NCBI GenBank assembly: GCA_022410635.1
Contig: JAJVDF010000431.1
Location: forward strand, 662,557 to 726,556
DNA length: 64,000 bases
From: Tretioscincus oriximinensis
Taxonomy: Eukaryota; Chordata; Lepidosauria; Squamata; Gymnophthalmidae
Direction: 5' to 3'
Below, piece after piece: positions 22,570 through 34,107 of this stretch (positions within the stretch are counted from its first letter, which is position 1; every line of letters starts with the position of its first letter). The notes beneath the pieces were generated by a model. It did no database searches and was not told the origin of the DNA. It saw only the letters and a list, made by a program, of their open reading frames with translations. A program made the position numbers and the translations under genes.

Positions 22570-22835
22570 AAATCTTATGTTCCTGAANCCTGTTTCAGGA
22601 AGTCAGCTCTTTTCTTGATAGTTTTCAGGATGACAAGGCTTACTCCAATTATGATGGATCTTTCTTGTTCTTGCAGAAGGAGGGACAATAGGTCATTTCT
22701 ATCAGTGGGCCTAAAGTTGGCTACTATTGGGTGTAGGTACTTGGAATGGCGTTCAGTATATGCTGGGCAGTGGATTAAAAAATGTTCAATGTCTCCCACA
22801 ACTTGTTCCCCCCAAACACAGTTTCTCTCTTCTTG
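22570..22835 (-). mobile_element. Decayed non-LTR retrotransposon C-terminal fragment
   Basis: The minus strand reads NCVWGEQVVGDIEHFLIHCP then AYTERHSKYL, a Cys...His-x4-Cys arrangement like the zinc-knuckle tail found after some LINE reverse transcriptases. The frame continues to about 22575 with one N-containing codon. The clade is not identified. Confidence 0.5.
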
Positions 22836-22987
22836 GTGTATTCAGGAGCCATCAGTTTATATCATAATACCAAGTTGTTCAAACCTTGCCCTTGTGTAGA
22901 AGAAAGAAACAGATTTCCTGGCTAGCTTCTGGAAGCTCCACCAGAACTTGGACCATGTATCCTGTATGTAGCCTGAAATTCTAAAAC

Positions 22988-23204
22988 TTGGCTGGCCAGA
23001 TGACCCCTTTTGGGGGGGGGGTTGAAAACCTGTTTTTTGGGGTGCCTTCCGGTTTTTTCTGAGGGAAAAAAATTAATAAAAACAAAACATTTTTCAGAAA
23101 AAAAACTTTTTTTGAAAAAAAATTCCTCAGAAAAAACTGGGAGGCACCCCAAAACCAGGTTTTCAAACCCCCCCGCCCCCCAAAGAGGTAATCTGGTCAG
23201 CCTA
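22988..23204. mobile_element. Family A hairpin element, copy 4
   Basis: Ends TTGGCTGGCCAGATGACC and ATCTGGTCAGCCTA. Both arms keep GGTGCC/GGCACC and the CTGAGG/CCTCAG pair around an A/T loop. Confidence 0.9.
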
Positions 23205-24363
23205 TATACGGAGGTGCAAAGCAGTGATCTGCACATGTTTCTATGCCAAACTCTCCAAGAAGGTGAGCTTGGCCAAGTCCAATACTTACCCTTAAAACTG
23301 CAGGTGCTTGTATTCCAAGTGGCATCCAGGGCACAAAAACCTTGAATAAGATGGAAGAGGGCAGGAAGAAAAAGCTTTTGATGAAATGTATATGGCGAGT
23401 CCTTGCATTCCAGACAGTTTTTTGTCTGAATAAAAATCATTTTTATGGGACTTTTTTAAAAAAAGGATTGGGAAGGACAGGGGGAAGAGAAGCAAAAACA
23501 TGAAAAATCTGTAAGTTCAAAAGATCAAGCTGCATTTTCATTGATGTTAGACTAGTAAGAACAGCTCCATCAATCACAGTTCCTGAAAAATCCCCATTAA
23601 TGGCCCTGAATGTTAGAGATTTCCATATGGTTTATCTTTGTAACATTTGGGCATTTTCACTTGAAACAGCGTGTGAATCCGTCAGTGTCAGAACCAGATG
23701 CTAGGGTTCAGCTTCTTTTTTTTTTTTGGTAGACTCTTAAGAAATGCTACAAATAATCTTAAAGAAAGAGGCTCAAAAAGGGACACAGTATCCAGAAAAG
23801 CATCCTGAAATAATCTACGTACAGTTCTATGTAACATAGGATTCCCACCAGCTGTATAGCTAAACTCTGGCGTGGGGTGCGGTGAGCAGGCCAGACAAAT
23901 GATGTGGAGTCCCGGGAACCTAAAAATTTAAATTTTTATTTTACAAACGGCTGGGGGCCAGGGGACTCCTAATCTTGGGGCCCCATGTGCACTGCCACAG
24001 TTTGCCCTCTAGTAGCTACACCCCTNGTTTCCACATAAAAACCAGGATACAGCTTTGCCCCTTTAATGGCTGTGAAAAAAGAGAAAGCAAAACCAGGCCT
24101 TAGAAGCTGCATCTGATGAAAAGTCCTGCAGTGGTGGCAAAGTTCTTTCCCAGAGTTCATGTGGAAACCTTAATAAAATAAGGAACACCATCAAGGATAA
24201 TGCTTGGAAAAAATGGCGGTTAAGAACGATGCATCCGCTTAAATTCAATATTATGCCTGAACAAGGACCCAGACATAATCCCAACCAATCTTTATAATAC
24301 TCTATGTTATATATATAAACAATATCTGTATAGTATTGAGGGGTTTTATGAAGATGTCTCTCC
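23205..24363. other. Mostly unassigned sequence
   Basis: The part at 23870-24030 (CCCCATGTGCACTGCCACAG, TTTGCCCTCTAGTAGCTACA) resembles the end of a common DNA repeat. The remainder is unrecognised. Confidence 0.3.
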
Positions 24364-24564
24364 TAGGCTGACCCCTTTTGGGGGGGGGGTTAAAACCCAG
24401 TTTTGGGGTGCCTCCCAGTTTTTTCTGAGGAATTTTTTTTTCAAAAAAAGTTTTTTTTTCAAAAATCTTTTTGTTTTTTAATTTTTTTTCCTCAGAAAAA
24501 AANGGGAGGTACCCCCAAAATGGGTTTCAACCCCCCACCCCAAAGGGGTCATCTGGTCAGCCTA
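24364..24564. mobile_element. Family A hairpin element, copy 5
   Basis: TAGGCTGACC start, a short deletion right after it, then the usual arms and a right end CATCTGGTCAGCCTA. No clear target duplication. Confidence 0.9.
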
Positions 24565-24599
24565 CTATATAACATATGTAATATATCAGGTGATGANTG

Positions 24600-25530
24600 A
24601 TTTAAAACATTGTTTGTTATTTTTTCCATTTATGGGGGGGGTTTAAAACATTTTATTTAATGTTTCATACAGACAGTACAATCCTTTTCAAAATTCCATG
24701 CATCAATGTTTTAATGTTTTGGTTTTTTAACCCCTATTACCTCTCCCCCCCTATTACTTATTACCATCTAGCACACGAAGAGATAATCACATCTGGAATA
24801 TTAATCCTTAACTTTGTTGACATGCTTCTTGGTTTATTAAGTATGTACACTACAACATTTAATTTTCTAAAAAAAANCCCTGTATTTTTCACAACATTAA
24901 TTCCAGTGCATATTCCATAGCATTTGTTTCCCTTTCAACTTTCTTCCAATAATCCTGGACTTTTTCACATTCTGGCTGCATCTCCACTATTCCACTATAA
25001 CTGGATATTCCACAATAAAACACTGTGGGGATAGATTGATTCCAGAATATCCATGCTTTATTGTGGAATATCCAGTTATAGGGGAATAAATAAGTGATGT
25101 GAGGTTGCACCTTTCCATAGGTGACATTACGTGGTTTCAATGTATGAAAGTTGGATCTAATTTTTGATTTATTTTTTTCTAAAGATATACATAAAACCAA
25201 ATTCTTGAAAGTTACAAACATTTTTTTACTCTGCAGCTAATACAATTGACTTCCTCTCCTTCAGTTCTATCTCTTTTATTAGCTTGGCCAATTAATAATG
25301 TTTATCTCTCCTGAAGTTACTCTATCAATCCCTTCACACTGATGTTCTTTCAGTCTTCAAAGCCTGTGATTAAAAGTCCACCTTGTATATAAAAAATCTT
25401 TTAAAAATCTCCAGTGTATAACAAATTGATCCAAAGTTTTATCTCTCATAAAAAGGTACTTCCATTTCAGTTATGCCCATCCATTTAATAAGCTAGTTGC
25501 TTTTTCGTGGAAGTTAGTTCTAAATATGCA
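24600..25530 (-). mobile_element. Decayed L1-type LINE 3' region
   Basis: Minus-strand frame at 24889-25010 reads MQPECEKVQDYWKKVERETN, like the C-terminal end of vertebrate L1 ORF2 (expected WWEC...V...W). AT-rich UTR-like sequence surrounds it. A 31 bp inverted repeat at 24989-25090 lies inside and may be a separate small insertion. Confidence 0.55.
24987..25092. repeat. Small inverted repeat (MITE-like)
   Basis: Arms TATAACTGGATATTCCACAA and its complement TTGTGGAATATCCAGTTATA flank about 40 bp. A similar half is seen near 30075-30110. Confidence 0.6.
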
Positions 25531-25534
25531 GGGA

Positions 25535-25915
25535 CGTATTTGGGGTGTATGATGCCCCTGTGCAGTAAATATTTTTGCACACACCCAGAGGAGGTTTGAT
25601 GGGAGAAATCGGGGGTCAAGCAGGAGGAGTCAGAGGAGCTCAGTCCTCGTGTCGCGCCACAGTTTCAATCCAGCTTCAACTCATATTGGGAATGAGGGGA
25701 AGTGNTAGACAGAAAGTATTTTTATTCCCAGAGCACTAGTCACACCAGAATTAAATCTTATATGGATCACACCATGTTTTTTAAATATATATATATTAAA
25801 TTTATCTATTTTTTCCAGGTGGGTTCTGCCCCTCACCCCCAAAATAAATAAATAAGTAAATTCTGTGACCCTGAGCAGCTGCTCTGGTTGCTTTCTCCTA
25901 AAATATGGGTCGTCT
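25535..25915 (+). repeat. Family H repeat
   Basis: TATGATGCCCCTGTGCAGTA and AATATTTTTGCACACACCC, then GAGCAGCTGCTCTGGTTGC and TAAAATATGGGTCGTCTG. Shared with 57388-57605. Likely a DNA transposon remnant. Confidence 0.6.
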
Positions 25916-25969
25916 GAACATATGGAAGTTAAATATCGGTGTGTGTGTGTGTGTGGATTCCTCACAGTA

Positions 25970-26133
25970 AAAGTGATCAGCCAATGGAACAGGTTGCCAC
26001 AGGAAGTGGTGAGTTCTTCTTCAATGGAAGTCTTCAAACAGAGACTGTACAGTCATCTGTCTGGGATATTTTACTGAATCCTACATTGAGCAGGGGGTTG
26101 GACCCATGACCCTGGAGTTCTATGACTCTAAGT
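25970..26133 (+). mobile_element. CR1 3' tail (second subfamily)
   Basis: Contains GTGATCAGCCAATGGAACAG, CACAGGAAGTGGTGAGTTC, TTGAGCAGGGGGTTGGACC and TTCTATGACTCTAA. These are typical of the CR1 subfamily whose 3' end repeats ATTCTATGA. It differs from the main CR1 at 18352-20433. Confidence 0.75.
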
Positions 26134-26189
26134 TAACCAGATTTAGGAAAGGATAATTAATATCTGAGAGAAGAGAAATGTTCCATCCC

Positions 26190-26905
26190 GTTGATCATTT
26201 CTTGTGACAAAAAAANCTAATTCAGTGTTTGGAATAATTAGAAACTCAAGTCAGCAAATGTTGTTTTGCCTCTTTATAAATCTGTGGTTAGGTACCATTT
26301 GGAATACTCTGTACAATTCTGGTAACCACATCTCAAAAGGAACTATTGTGGAACTAGAGAAGGTGCAGAAAAGGGAAACAAGAATGATCAAGGGACTGGA
26401 GTCCCTTATGAAATCCAGCTGCAATATCTGGGCCTCTTCAGCCTTGAAAGAAAGCATTTGAGAGGAGACCTAATTGAAATGAATAAAATCATGCATGGAA
26501 TGGATAAGGTGAATAGAGAAAAAACTATTTTCTTTATCACACAACACTAGAACCAGGGCAGAAGAGTGAGGGCAGACGATGGAAAGTATTTGTCATCGGC
26601 CTGTGGAATTAAATTCCAGAATGGGTGGTGGGAGCCAGCAGCCTAGATAGCTTTAAGACAAGATTAGACAAGTTCATGGAAGCCAAGGGTATAAACAGCT
26701 ACTAGGATGGATGTCTTGATACTGCCTCCAAGATGGAACAACAGGCAGGATTCCTGAAATGCCTTTTGCAGGGCATTGGGAAATGTTGAAGATTTTGCCT
26801 TTTTCTGTTCAGACTGTCCAGGTGCAATTGGTAGGCTTCTGTGTGTGACAGAATGCTGGACTAGATGGGCCTGATTCAACAGGGCTCCTCTTATGTTTTT
26901 ATGTG
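26190..26905 (+). mobile_element. CR1 fragment (thumb region to 3' end)
   Basis: A diverged copy of the last third of the CR1 reverse transcriptase frame and its UTR. Conserved pieces include GAACTAGAGAAGGTGCAGAA, GGGCCTCTTCAGCCTTGAAA and CTGGACTAGATGGGCCTGAT, ending CTCCTCTTATG. Stops and frameshifts break the frame. Confidence 0.88.
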
Positions 26906-27261
26906 ACTGGGGAGGGGGGAAGATTGCTTATATGGAACTGCTGGTCATTTCTCAACATTCAATAGCTCACAATTTCATAATTGCTGTTACTGTATTTCCA
27001 GGGCAGAACAAATTAGAGGCTTATTTCTTGCCGGGTGTCTATTGGCAGCCTTGAATGGGAAACACTTGAGCAGCAGGTGGTTCAGAAATGTCACCATGGT
27101 GCCAGCAATGTGATGGGTTGCGCTGTGGCATAGGCATTGCATAGCTAGCTAGGAAAGCAACAGCTGTATGAAAAATAAAATATGGCTCTGCTCAGTCCTG
27201 CCAGATAGATCAACTATGAGCCTTTTTCTCATAACAGAAAGGAGAAGTGACATGAGCAACT
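26906..27261. other. Unassigned sequence
   Basis: No feature recognised. Confidence 0.3.
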
Positions 27262-27623
27262 GAGGTTGCGTACAGATAGTATCAAGAATCTGCATGAAAG
27301 TTGAATTTCTCCTGCGTTTGCTTCACCGAGTTTATATAAACCGGCAGTTTCCTATGTGGAGAGTTCTGGCGAGAAGCTGCGAGAGGCGATGGGATGTGAT
27401 TATTGACAGCAAACTATTCAATAGCATTTGAGAGGAGGGACTATTAGACTTCCTCTTGACAAGCAGCAAACAAGATGGCTGGGCAGGAGGGAGAGTGTTA
27501 CATAACTGGAAAATCTTGCTTGTATCATAAAGATATGAAAGAGGTACATTAAAAGTGGCCAACCAATAAACTGGATTCTCAGGATTTTCCAGAATAAATA
27601 AGTGCCATATGGATCCAGCAGGA
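27262..27623 (-). repeat. Family C dispersed repeat
   Basis: GACAGCAAACTATTCAATAG, GACTTCCTCTTGACAAGCAG and CCAATAAACTGGATTCTCAG align in reverse to 11258-11505. Outer sequence TTGCGTACAGATAGTA and GCCATATGGATCC may be the ends. Confidence 0.65.
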
Positions 27624-27689
27624 CNCTGAGGCAAAAAAAAGAAAGAGTTTACCCAATCATACTGCTTTTTAAGGAAGTGTAAAAAAGAA

Positions 27690-28069
27690 AGTGTGAAGGA
27701 TGGGTAGAAAAGTGAGAACAGACAAAGGAAATTATTTTTTTCACCCAGAGGGTCGTCGGCCTGTGGAATTTACTTCCTGAAGAGGTAGTGGTAGCTAGCA
27801 GCTTGGATAGCTTCAAGACAGGACTAGACAGGTTTATGGACAGCAAGGGTATAAATGGGTACTAGGATGGATGTCTGAATGCTGCCTCTGGGATGGAGCA
27901 ACAGGCAGGACTCCTGAAATACCATTTGCTGGGAATCATGAACAGGAGCATATTTTGCTTTCATCTCTTCGGACTGCCCAGGTGCATCTGGTGGGCTTCA
28001 GTGTGACACAGAATGCTGGACTTGATGGGCTGTGGCCTGATCCAGTATGGCTCTTCTTATGTTCTTATG
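27690..28069 (+). mobile_element. CR1 3' end fragment
   Basis: Close to the end of the 18352-20433 element in opposite orientation: GTCGTCGGCCTGTGGAATTT, GACTAGACAGGTTTATGGAC, ATGCTGGACTTGATGGGCTG, with a CTTCTTATGTTCTTATG terminus. Low divergence suggests recent activity. Confidence 0.9.
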
Positions 28070-28189
28070 TAAGGATAGCATTTATGCTATGGAATATTTA
28101 GGGTTCATTCAAGTTCTGTTAAGGACCATTGGTTTGATGTACTTACAGTTTGGATGTTTAAAGAGTGATGGATGACCATAGGTCTATTA

Positions 28190-28430
28190 CCAGAGAATAT
28201 TCTGAAAGGAACCAGCATCCTTTGTCCCTGGACCGCATTATAAAAGGACATTTGAGCCATCCCATCTTGCCAGTTCTGATTCACTTGCTAGCCATAGTGA
28301 TGATTAATAAATCACTTTCTCAGTACATAATTATTTAGAAGCTGTATATGTGGTGTTTCGCTGGGATGTTGGGAAATATCAGCGATCAGGAAACTGCTGA
28401 TTTTTACTCTTTTATTACTGATGCATGGTG
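28190..28430 (+). mobile_element. Possible solitary LTR or promoter-like repeat
   Basis: A TATA box (TATAAAAG, 28239-28246) is followed 67 bp later by AATAAA (28306-28311), the spacing expected of the R region of a retroviral-type long terminal repeat. No primer-binding site, terminal TG/CA or coding region could be confirmed. Confidence 0.3.
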
Positions 28431-28729
28431 AAGCCTAGTGAAAAAGCCTATAACAAGTATGGTTGAAGACTGAAGATATTGGAACATCCTAGCAAGGGCC
28501 AAGTAAGGAAACTTCATCTGCCTGTGTGGCGTGCGGTTGCAGGGCTTTACCTGTGCGGCGAGAAGTCAAGGGAGATTCCACAGGGGTGAGAAAAATCAAC
28601 CTGTTGGGAGAAACTCCTGGTAGAAGATGCTGAGAGTGAGAAATTCCTGAATGGATCTTACAGGCAGCAACACAGAACATTACAGGTCTCTGCGGACAGA
28701 ATCACAATTGGTTTATTCTGGGATAACAG

Positions 28730-28960
28730 TAGACCGTGTAGGAGAAAGAAAGCGGTCCCGTATAAAGGGGGCCACCAGTTACCGGCGCGCGAGCGGGGAA
28801 CCGGCCGCTATGGGCACCGCCATGTTTTCGGAGGTCACTTCCGACCTCCAAAAACATGGCGTCCAGTGACGCGCTTCCGGTGCGACACTGGACTATAAAA
28901 GCAAGAGGCCGGCGCCATTTTCGGCCTCTAAGAAGCTCATTTGGACTATCACAATTTAGA
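28730..28960 (+). promoter_or_regulatory. GC-rich promoter-like segment
   Basis: CpG-rich sequence with an 18 bp inverted repeat GCCATGTTTTCGGAGGTC (28819-28836) and its near-complement ending at 28860. A TATA box (TATAAAAG) lies at 28894-28901. Several ATGGC/GCCAT cores resemble YY1 sites. It could be a repeat promoter (LTR) or a host promoter. No adjacent gene is seen. Confidence 0.35.
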
Positions 28961-29734
28961 AAAAAATTGAGATATACAAAACCATAGAGTTCACTGGATG
29001 TGTGAATGGTGAGACTCAGTTTTGCTTGACTAAGATCTTCATGACTCCTGTTTCCTTTCCTAGCCTGGGAGAAGCATTAGAGCGAGATATTTAGACATCA
29101 TAAATAACCTCATCCTAGCTTAGCCGTTAAAGTGCTGTGGAAAATGAATAATAGGAGCAGAAAACTGAATTTAAGGGTCTCCCTACAGTGCAATTTCGGT
29201 AGCAAACGATGAGAAGGAAATATGGATATTACAGCTGACGGGAGTGGATTTGGGGTGGGGGGGACATGATGATCAATGGAAGATGTTCAGGGAGTTCAAC
29301 AGATTTGTTATTCACTATGTTGTGTCATGGAAAGAAATCAAAGAGAGGTACTTGGCCTTTCAGAGAATTGTCCCCAAAGCACATATTCCAGCTTTTAGGA
29401 AAACATATTTTAACCCCCAAGTGAAATTATGAAATTAACTATCCAACACACTAATAAACTTTGCTGCAATAGGGTTTTCCTTAGAGTTAAGCTTTTATTT
29501 CTACTGGTTTTCCTCAAGCTGACCTTTAGGGTGAGACAATGTTTTCAAGTGATATCAACCACATCACCTAAAAACCCTTCTGCTGTTAAAGCAAATTATT
29601 ATTCCCAGAGCAGCACAGCCTGTATTTGTAATTTCGTTTCTTATATTACATTCAAAATGAAGGAAACTTCCCTAATCTTCCCTCACAAGCTGCATCTAGA
29701 CATGAGTAATTTATTCTGCTGCATCAAAATATCA
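28961..29734. other. Unassigned sequence
   Basis: AT-leaning sequence with no recognised repeat or exon. It follows the promoter-like segment, but no convincing first exon is visible. Confidence 0.3.
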
Positions 29735-30115
29735 TTTATTTATTCTGGGACTAGTAGAATTAGCCCAATGCATTATGGTAATTAACCAGGCTCCAAACCC
29801 TCATCCCTTGCTCCCATCCATGCTTCCGCCCACTTCCCCCCTCCCTTGTCTTCTCCCAACCCTCTTTCATTTACTGCTCCTTCCTTCTTTCCTTCTATTT
29901 TCNTTTTCTTCTTTTCTTCCTTTTTCTTTAGCTTCCTCTCTGGAGGCTGCCAAAGTTCCGAGCCCTGTCATTGGTTATTATATCTCCGAATGCTGGAGTC
30001 TGTGGTATGCATTTTATTATATGTACAGATAAAGTATGGATATTCTGAAATAAGGTGGTCCAGAACATTGCTTTACAGTATTGACAATATCCAAGTATAG
30101 TGGAATAAGTAAGTG
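29735..30115 (+). repeat. Family D repeat with pyrimidine tract
   Basis: AGTAGAATTAGCCCAATGCA, a TC-rich tract at 29870-29938, then CTCTGGAGGCTGCCAAAGTT and GAGCCCTGTCATTGG. The reverse copy is at 47030-47380. Confidence 0.7.
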
Positions 30116-30389
30116 ATTGTCTAGATACATCCTTTGGCTACTTCTTCNCATGCAGTGGGGTGAACAAATGACTCGGAACAGACTATTATCAGCAAACAAT
30201 GTTCCTGAATAGCGATAGCTACCAATCTCTTTCTTGAAAAGCCCTGGCAACACCTTCTTCAGTCCTGAAAAATGAGCTTAATCTGGCTGTGTTTCTAGAT
30301 TTAAACTTCAGGATTGATCAAAGAAAGTACAGTGTATGGCCAGGCTCTTAAGTCTCTTCAACTAATTTAACAACTGATTCTTTGCAGTC

Positions 30390-30525
30390 TACACCACAAA
30401 TCCCATCCAAGCTCCACTTCCTGCCAGAAATAAAGATGGTGTTCCTGGAAGCAGTGACCAGAAATTACATTACTTGAGATGGCATTCTCAGAAGCAGCAA
30501 ATGGAAATGGCATCAAGAGGAAGTG
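30390..30525 (+). repeat. Family G-related repeat
   Basis: CTGCCAGAAATAAAGATGGT, GTTCCTGGAAGCAGTGACCA and TTGAGATGGCATTCTCAGAA, matching 40985-41080. Confidence 0.6.
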
Positions 30526-30809
30526 AGAAGAAGAAGAACTGGATTTTTATATCCTGCTTTTCTCACCCAAAGGGTCTCAAAGTGGCTTACAAGGGTATTT
30601 TTCACCCAAAGGCTTACANTCTATCTTNNCCACCAGGCANTGGTGGTTCCCATTTATCTAGTTGCAGTCAGTTGCAATTTCTTGCAATTCTTGCTTTCGA
30701 ATAGCTGGGTTGGCTAGAGCTACAGGGTAGTAGAAGGTGCTCACCACGTCNGANACAGGGCTTCAAAACCCCATCTCCTTAGCGGCTGAGCCATTTGTGC
30801 CTGCTAAGA
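30526..30809 (-). mobile_element. SINE S1
   Basis: Short (AAG)n tail, then TTTTATATCCTGCTTTTCTC, GTTGCAATTTCTTGCAATTC and CTTAGCGGCTGAGCCATTTG. The A-box side is preserved. Confidence 0.88.
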
Positions 30810-31095
30810 ATTTCTGAGGAAAAGATTCTTGTACATTTAGCGTACAAGGATGCCTCACCNTCATAAATGTATGTGGAACGAAAATTTTCAACAGTGAATT
30901 CACTGAACTGGTGCTAATNAACTGAATCCTACCATTGTCTAAGATGCTATGAGAACCTTTTCCTAAGAATCCGGATCAAGTCCAATGTGGCTGCTTCTTT
31001 GAATTCTACCACCATATATTACTGATGTTAGAGCTTTTAATATAGCAGTTCCCCGTCACTTTATCAAAACTTGTCATATTTTGTATTAGAGCTAG

Positions 31096-31300
31096 TAGGC
31101 TGACCAAATGACCACTTTTGGCGGTGTGTGTGTTGAAAANCAGTTTCTGGGGTGCCTTCTGTTTTTTTTCTGAGGAAACAAATTCCAAAAAATAATTCCA
31201 AAAAAATATATTTTTTTGAAAATAAATTCCTCAGAAGAAATTGGGAGGCACCCCAAAACTGGGTTTTCACCCCTCCCAAAGGGGTCATCTGGTCAGCCTA
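31096..31300. mobile_element. Family A hairpin element, copy 6
   Basis: Both ends are complete. Flanks GAGCTAG (31089-31095) and CAGCTAG (31301-31307) match in six of seven bases. Confidence 0.92.
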
Positions 31301-31357
31301 CAGCTAGCATTGTAGCTGCTTTCAAGGCCAAGTGGAGCATCTCAAAAGCATACTACC

Positions 31358-31506
31358 TAGGCTGTCCAGATGACCCCTTTTGGGGAGGGGAGGGTTGAAA
31401 ATCCGTTTGGGGGGTTTTCTGAGGAAAAACAAAAAACAAAACCTTGGGAGGCACCCCAAAAGCGGGTTTTCCAAACCCCCCAAAAAAGGGGTCATCTGGT
31501 CAGCCT
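31358..31506. mobile_element. Family A hairpin element, copy 7 (shortened)
   Basis: Ends TAGGCTGTCCAGATGACCCC and TCATCTGGTCAGCCT. The centre is deleted relative to other copies. It lies only 57 bp from copy 6. Confidence 0.88.
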
Positions 31507-31699
31507 TTGTGTCTTGTCTCCAGGCCTGTAACAAGCACTCCATCCTTCTAGTAGCAAAATCTGCTTTCAAACAAATCCTGCCTCTATTATCTTCCCTGGA
31601 AAGCAGGTTGAAGAAATTGTTCCTCATCTGTGTGCAGTTTATTGTGTTCATTTTGNGGAAGGAGAGACCTCGATGCAGAGAACACTGTAATCCTTTATA

Positions 31700-31925
31700 A
31701 ATAGGGAACCAGGTGGTGTAATGNTTAGAGGGTTGGACTTTTCTCTCGTAGTCTCTCGGTTCAATTCCACACTCCTCCATGAAGGCAGCTGGGTGACCTT
31801 GGCCCGATCATAACTTGGTGCTCTTTCAGCCTCNTTTAGTTCNCAGGGAGTCTGTTGTGAAGAGGAGTACAGAAGGTTATATAAGGTGCCCTTTGGTGAA
31901 AAGGGTGTTTTAAATAATCCNTCTC
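31700..31925 (+). mobile_element. SINE S2
   Basis: AACCAGGTGGTGTAATGNTT, TCTCGGTTCAATTCCACACT, CAGCTGGGTGACCTTGGCCC and a degenerate body ending GGGTGTTTTAAATAATCC. Confidence 0.85.
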
Positions 31926-31971
31926 TGTTTCCGTCTTCATCTCCTCCTCCTCTTCCTCATTATGACAAAGA

Positions 31972-32347
31972 TAGGCTGACCAGATGCCCCCTTTTTTGGG
32001 GGGNAAACCCAGTTTTGGGGTGTCTAACCCAACCTCCCGGTGTGTGTGTGCGCCATTTTCCCGGTTTTTGCTGAGGAAAANATTTTTTNAAAAAAATGGG
32101 GAAAAAAGTGTTTGATTTTTTCAAAAATTCACTAGGGGGTCTGGCAACCGGGGCTAGCTCCTGAAGGCACCCTCCACTCAGTAAAAAAAAAATTAAAAAT
32201 CTGATGCACTCCAAAAATTCCCACACAGTTAAAAAATTCTCACATGCTTCACAGATTTCTCTGGTGGGAATTTCAGAAGGGAATGCATGCTGGTGGGTAA
32301 TTTATCAATATGCAAATTAGTACGAGTATTAAAATCTGGTCAGTCTA
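31972..32347. mobile_element. Long relative of family A
   Basis: Starts TAGGCTGACCAGATGCCCCC and ends AAAATCTGGTCAGTCTA. It shares the left end with family A and the interior (TCACTAGGGGGTCTGGCAAC, GAAGGGAATGCATGCTGGTG) with 3756-4273. Flanks GACAAAGA and GATGAAGA match at six of eight. Confidence 0.85.
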
Positions 32348-32569
32348 GATGAAGATGATATCTTCTGTTAGAACAGAGAACTGTGTGTTCTTTTAGCGGT
32401 AAGGATCACTAAAGTAATGTTTTGGAGGTGCCAAGTATCTGCTAAATATTTGAGGTCCTGTGTCTGAGCAGCAGTTCCACTGGTTGCATCCTGGTTATCC
32501 AAAAGAGTGAATTCTCCCATATAGGCCTCTTTAAGGAGAGGAACTTCCTGTGAGTCTTTCCCTTTCAGT

Positions 32570-32860
32570 GATACAAGAGATAGGGACATGCAGGAAGGCT
32601 TTTTCTGTGGTGGCTCCCAAACTTTGGAATTACATCCTTCTGGAAACTCACCGGGTATTTGGTTAAATCTTATCTTTTTGCCCAGGCCATTGGTTCTTAG
32701 CTTCCTCTAGATTTTGGGCTGCCAAGGGTGGTCAAAGGGAATGAGAGCTTTATTTTTAGTAACTTGTGTTTTTTATCCTATTTTCACCTGACCTGTGTGT
32801 AAAGGCTAGGACATTCAATACATTTCTAATTAAAGAAATAAATACTTTTTTTCTGTAGGG
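32570..32860 (+). mobile_element. L2-like LINE fragment
   Basis: TTTTCTGTGGTGGCTCCCAA, TTTGGAATTACATCCTTCTG and ATTTGGTTAAATCTTATC correspond to the end of the L2 coding region, followed by a diverged UTR. Confidence 0.65.
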
Positions 32861-32907
32861 AATTTATACATCTAATAGAACAATGATGATTCTATATACT
32901 GACGATA

Positions 32908-33240
32908 TTACTGGTCTCTCATCTGGGAGATCAGGTTTTGAAGCCCTGTGTCAGACGTGGGGAGGGGTGAGCACCTTCCACTAGCCTGTAGCTCTAGCCA
33001 ACCCAGCTATTTGAAAGCATGAATTGCAAGAAATAGCAAGTGACTGCAAGTAGAAACATGGGAACCACCACAGCGTGGTGGGGAAGATAGAATGTAAGCC
33101 TTCAGGCAAAATTCCCTTGTAAGCCGCTTTGAGTCCTTTTGAAAGGTGAGAAAAGTGGCGTATAGGGACTCAGTTCTTGTTCTTCTTGTTCTTCTTGTTC
33201 TCTTTCTTCTCCTTCTCCTTCTTCTCCTCCTTCTCCTCCT
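32908..33240 (+). mobile_element. SINE S1
   Basis: GGTCTCTCATCTGGGAGATC with B-box-like GGTTTTGAAGCCC, then the S1 body, ending in a (TTC)n-derived tract at 33175-33240. Confidence 0.88.
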
Positions 33241-33619
33241 CTTCATTTGATTGGTTGGTTGATTTGCTTTTTTTTCCATTCTACTTTGATCATTCTGTGT
33301 ACTGCTTTATTCCAGAGCATCCAACTAAATAAATTGTCTGGATATAATGCATGACCCTGTTCTACTTCTTTCCCTTTTCCATAAATATATTTATATAAAT
33401 TCATTACATTGTGAAATTGAGAAGTAAGGGTGAGTATCATGAAAGTCACCTCCAACATAGTTATCAATATCCCTCTAGAAGTGTTTCATGAAACCATCCA
33501 CATCTGCTTAAATTCAGCAGGGAATAGCTAGAATATCTCTGTGGACTGCAAAATCTGATAATTGAATCGGGATGACCCCCTTGAAGTCCCTCCTCCTAGT
33601 GCAAACCAAGAATGGGAAA

Positions 33620-33845
33620 TATGGACCTCAGTGAGCATTTGGACTGGCAGTCACATGGCTGGAGCCTAAAACTCTTAGGTGTTGGGAGCAAAATTTGGCA
33701 TTGCTTCTAGGCATGGAAGACACTTTCCATTGAGGTGCTTTTTCCAGAAGCAGGGTCAGAAGTGACATCATCAAACATGAAATGGAGTTCAACAAATTTC
33801 CACATGCATTGTACATGGGTGAATGTCCAAGTACTGGTTTCATGT
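33620..33845 (-). repeat. Possible family G-related repeat
   Basis: CAGAAGCAGGGTCAGAAGTG followed by ACATCATCAAACATG, and TAGGCATGGAAGACACTTTC. Weak. Confidence 0.35.
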
Positions 33846-34107
33846 TTTATAATAAGACTACTATAATTTTACAGATAAAGCAACTGGTGTAGCTGGTTTC
33901 TATCCAAAAATTACTTAGTTTCATTATGCAATTATAACCAACTTAAAACAATTCTGATGTTTTCTAGATTAAAGTATTGCTATTTTAAATTTAAATTTGT
34001 AATGTTACATGCAAACTTCACGCCCTGTACTGCTGGAATGCAATGCTTTCGACATGAAATAAATAAATTGTAGATTAAGTGGTTAATTGTTCTATGTTGC
34101 CATAGAA

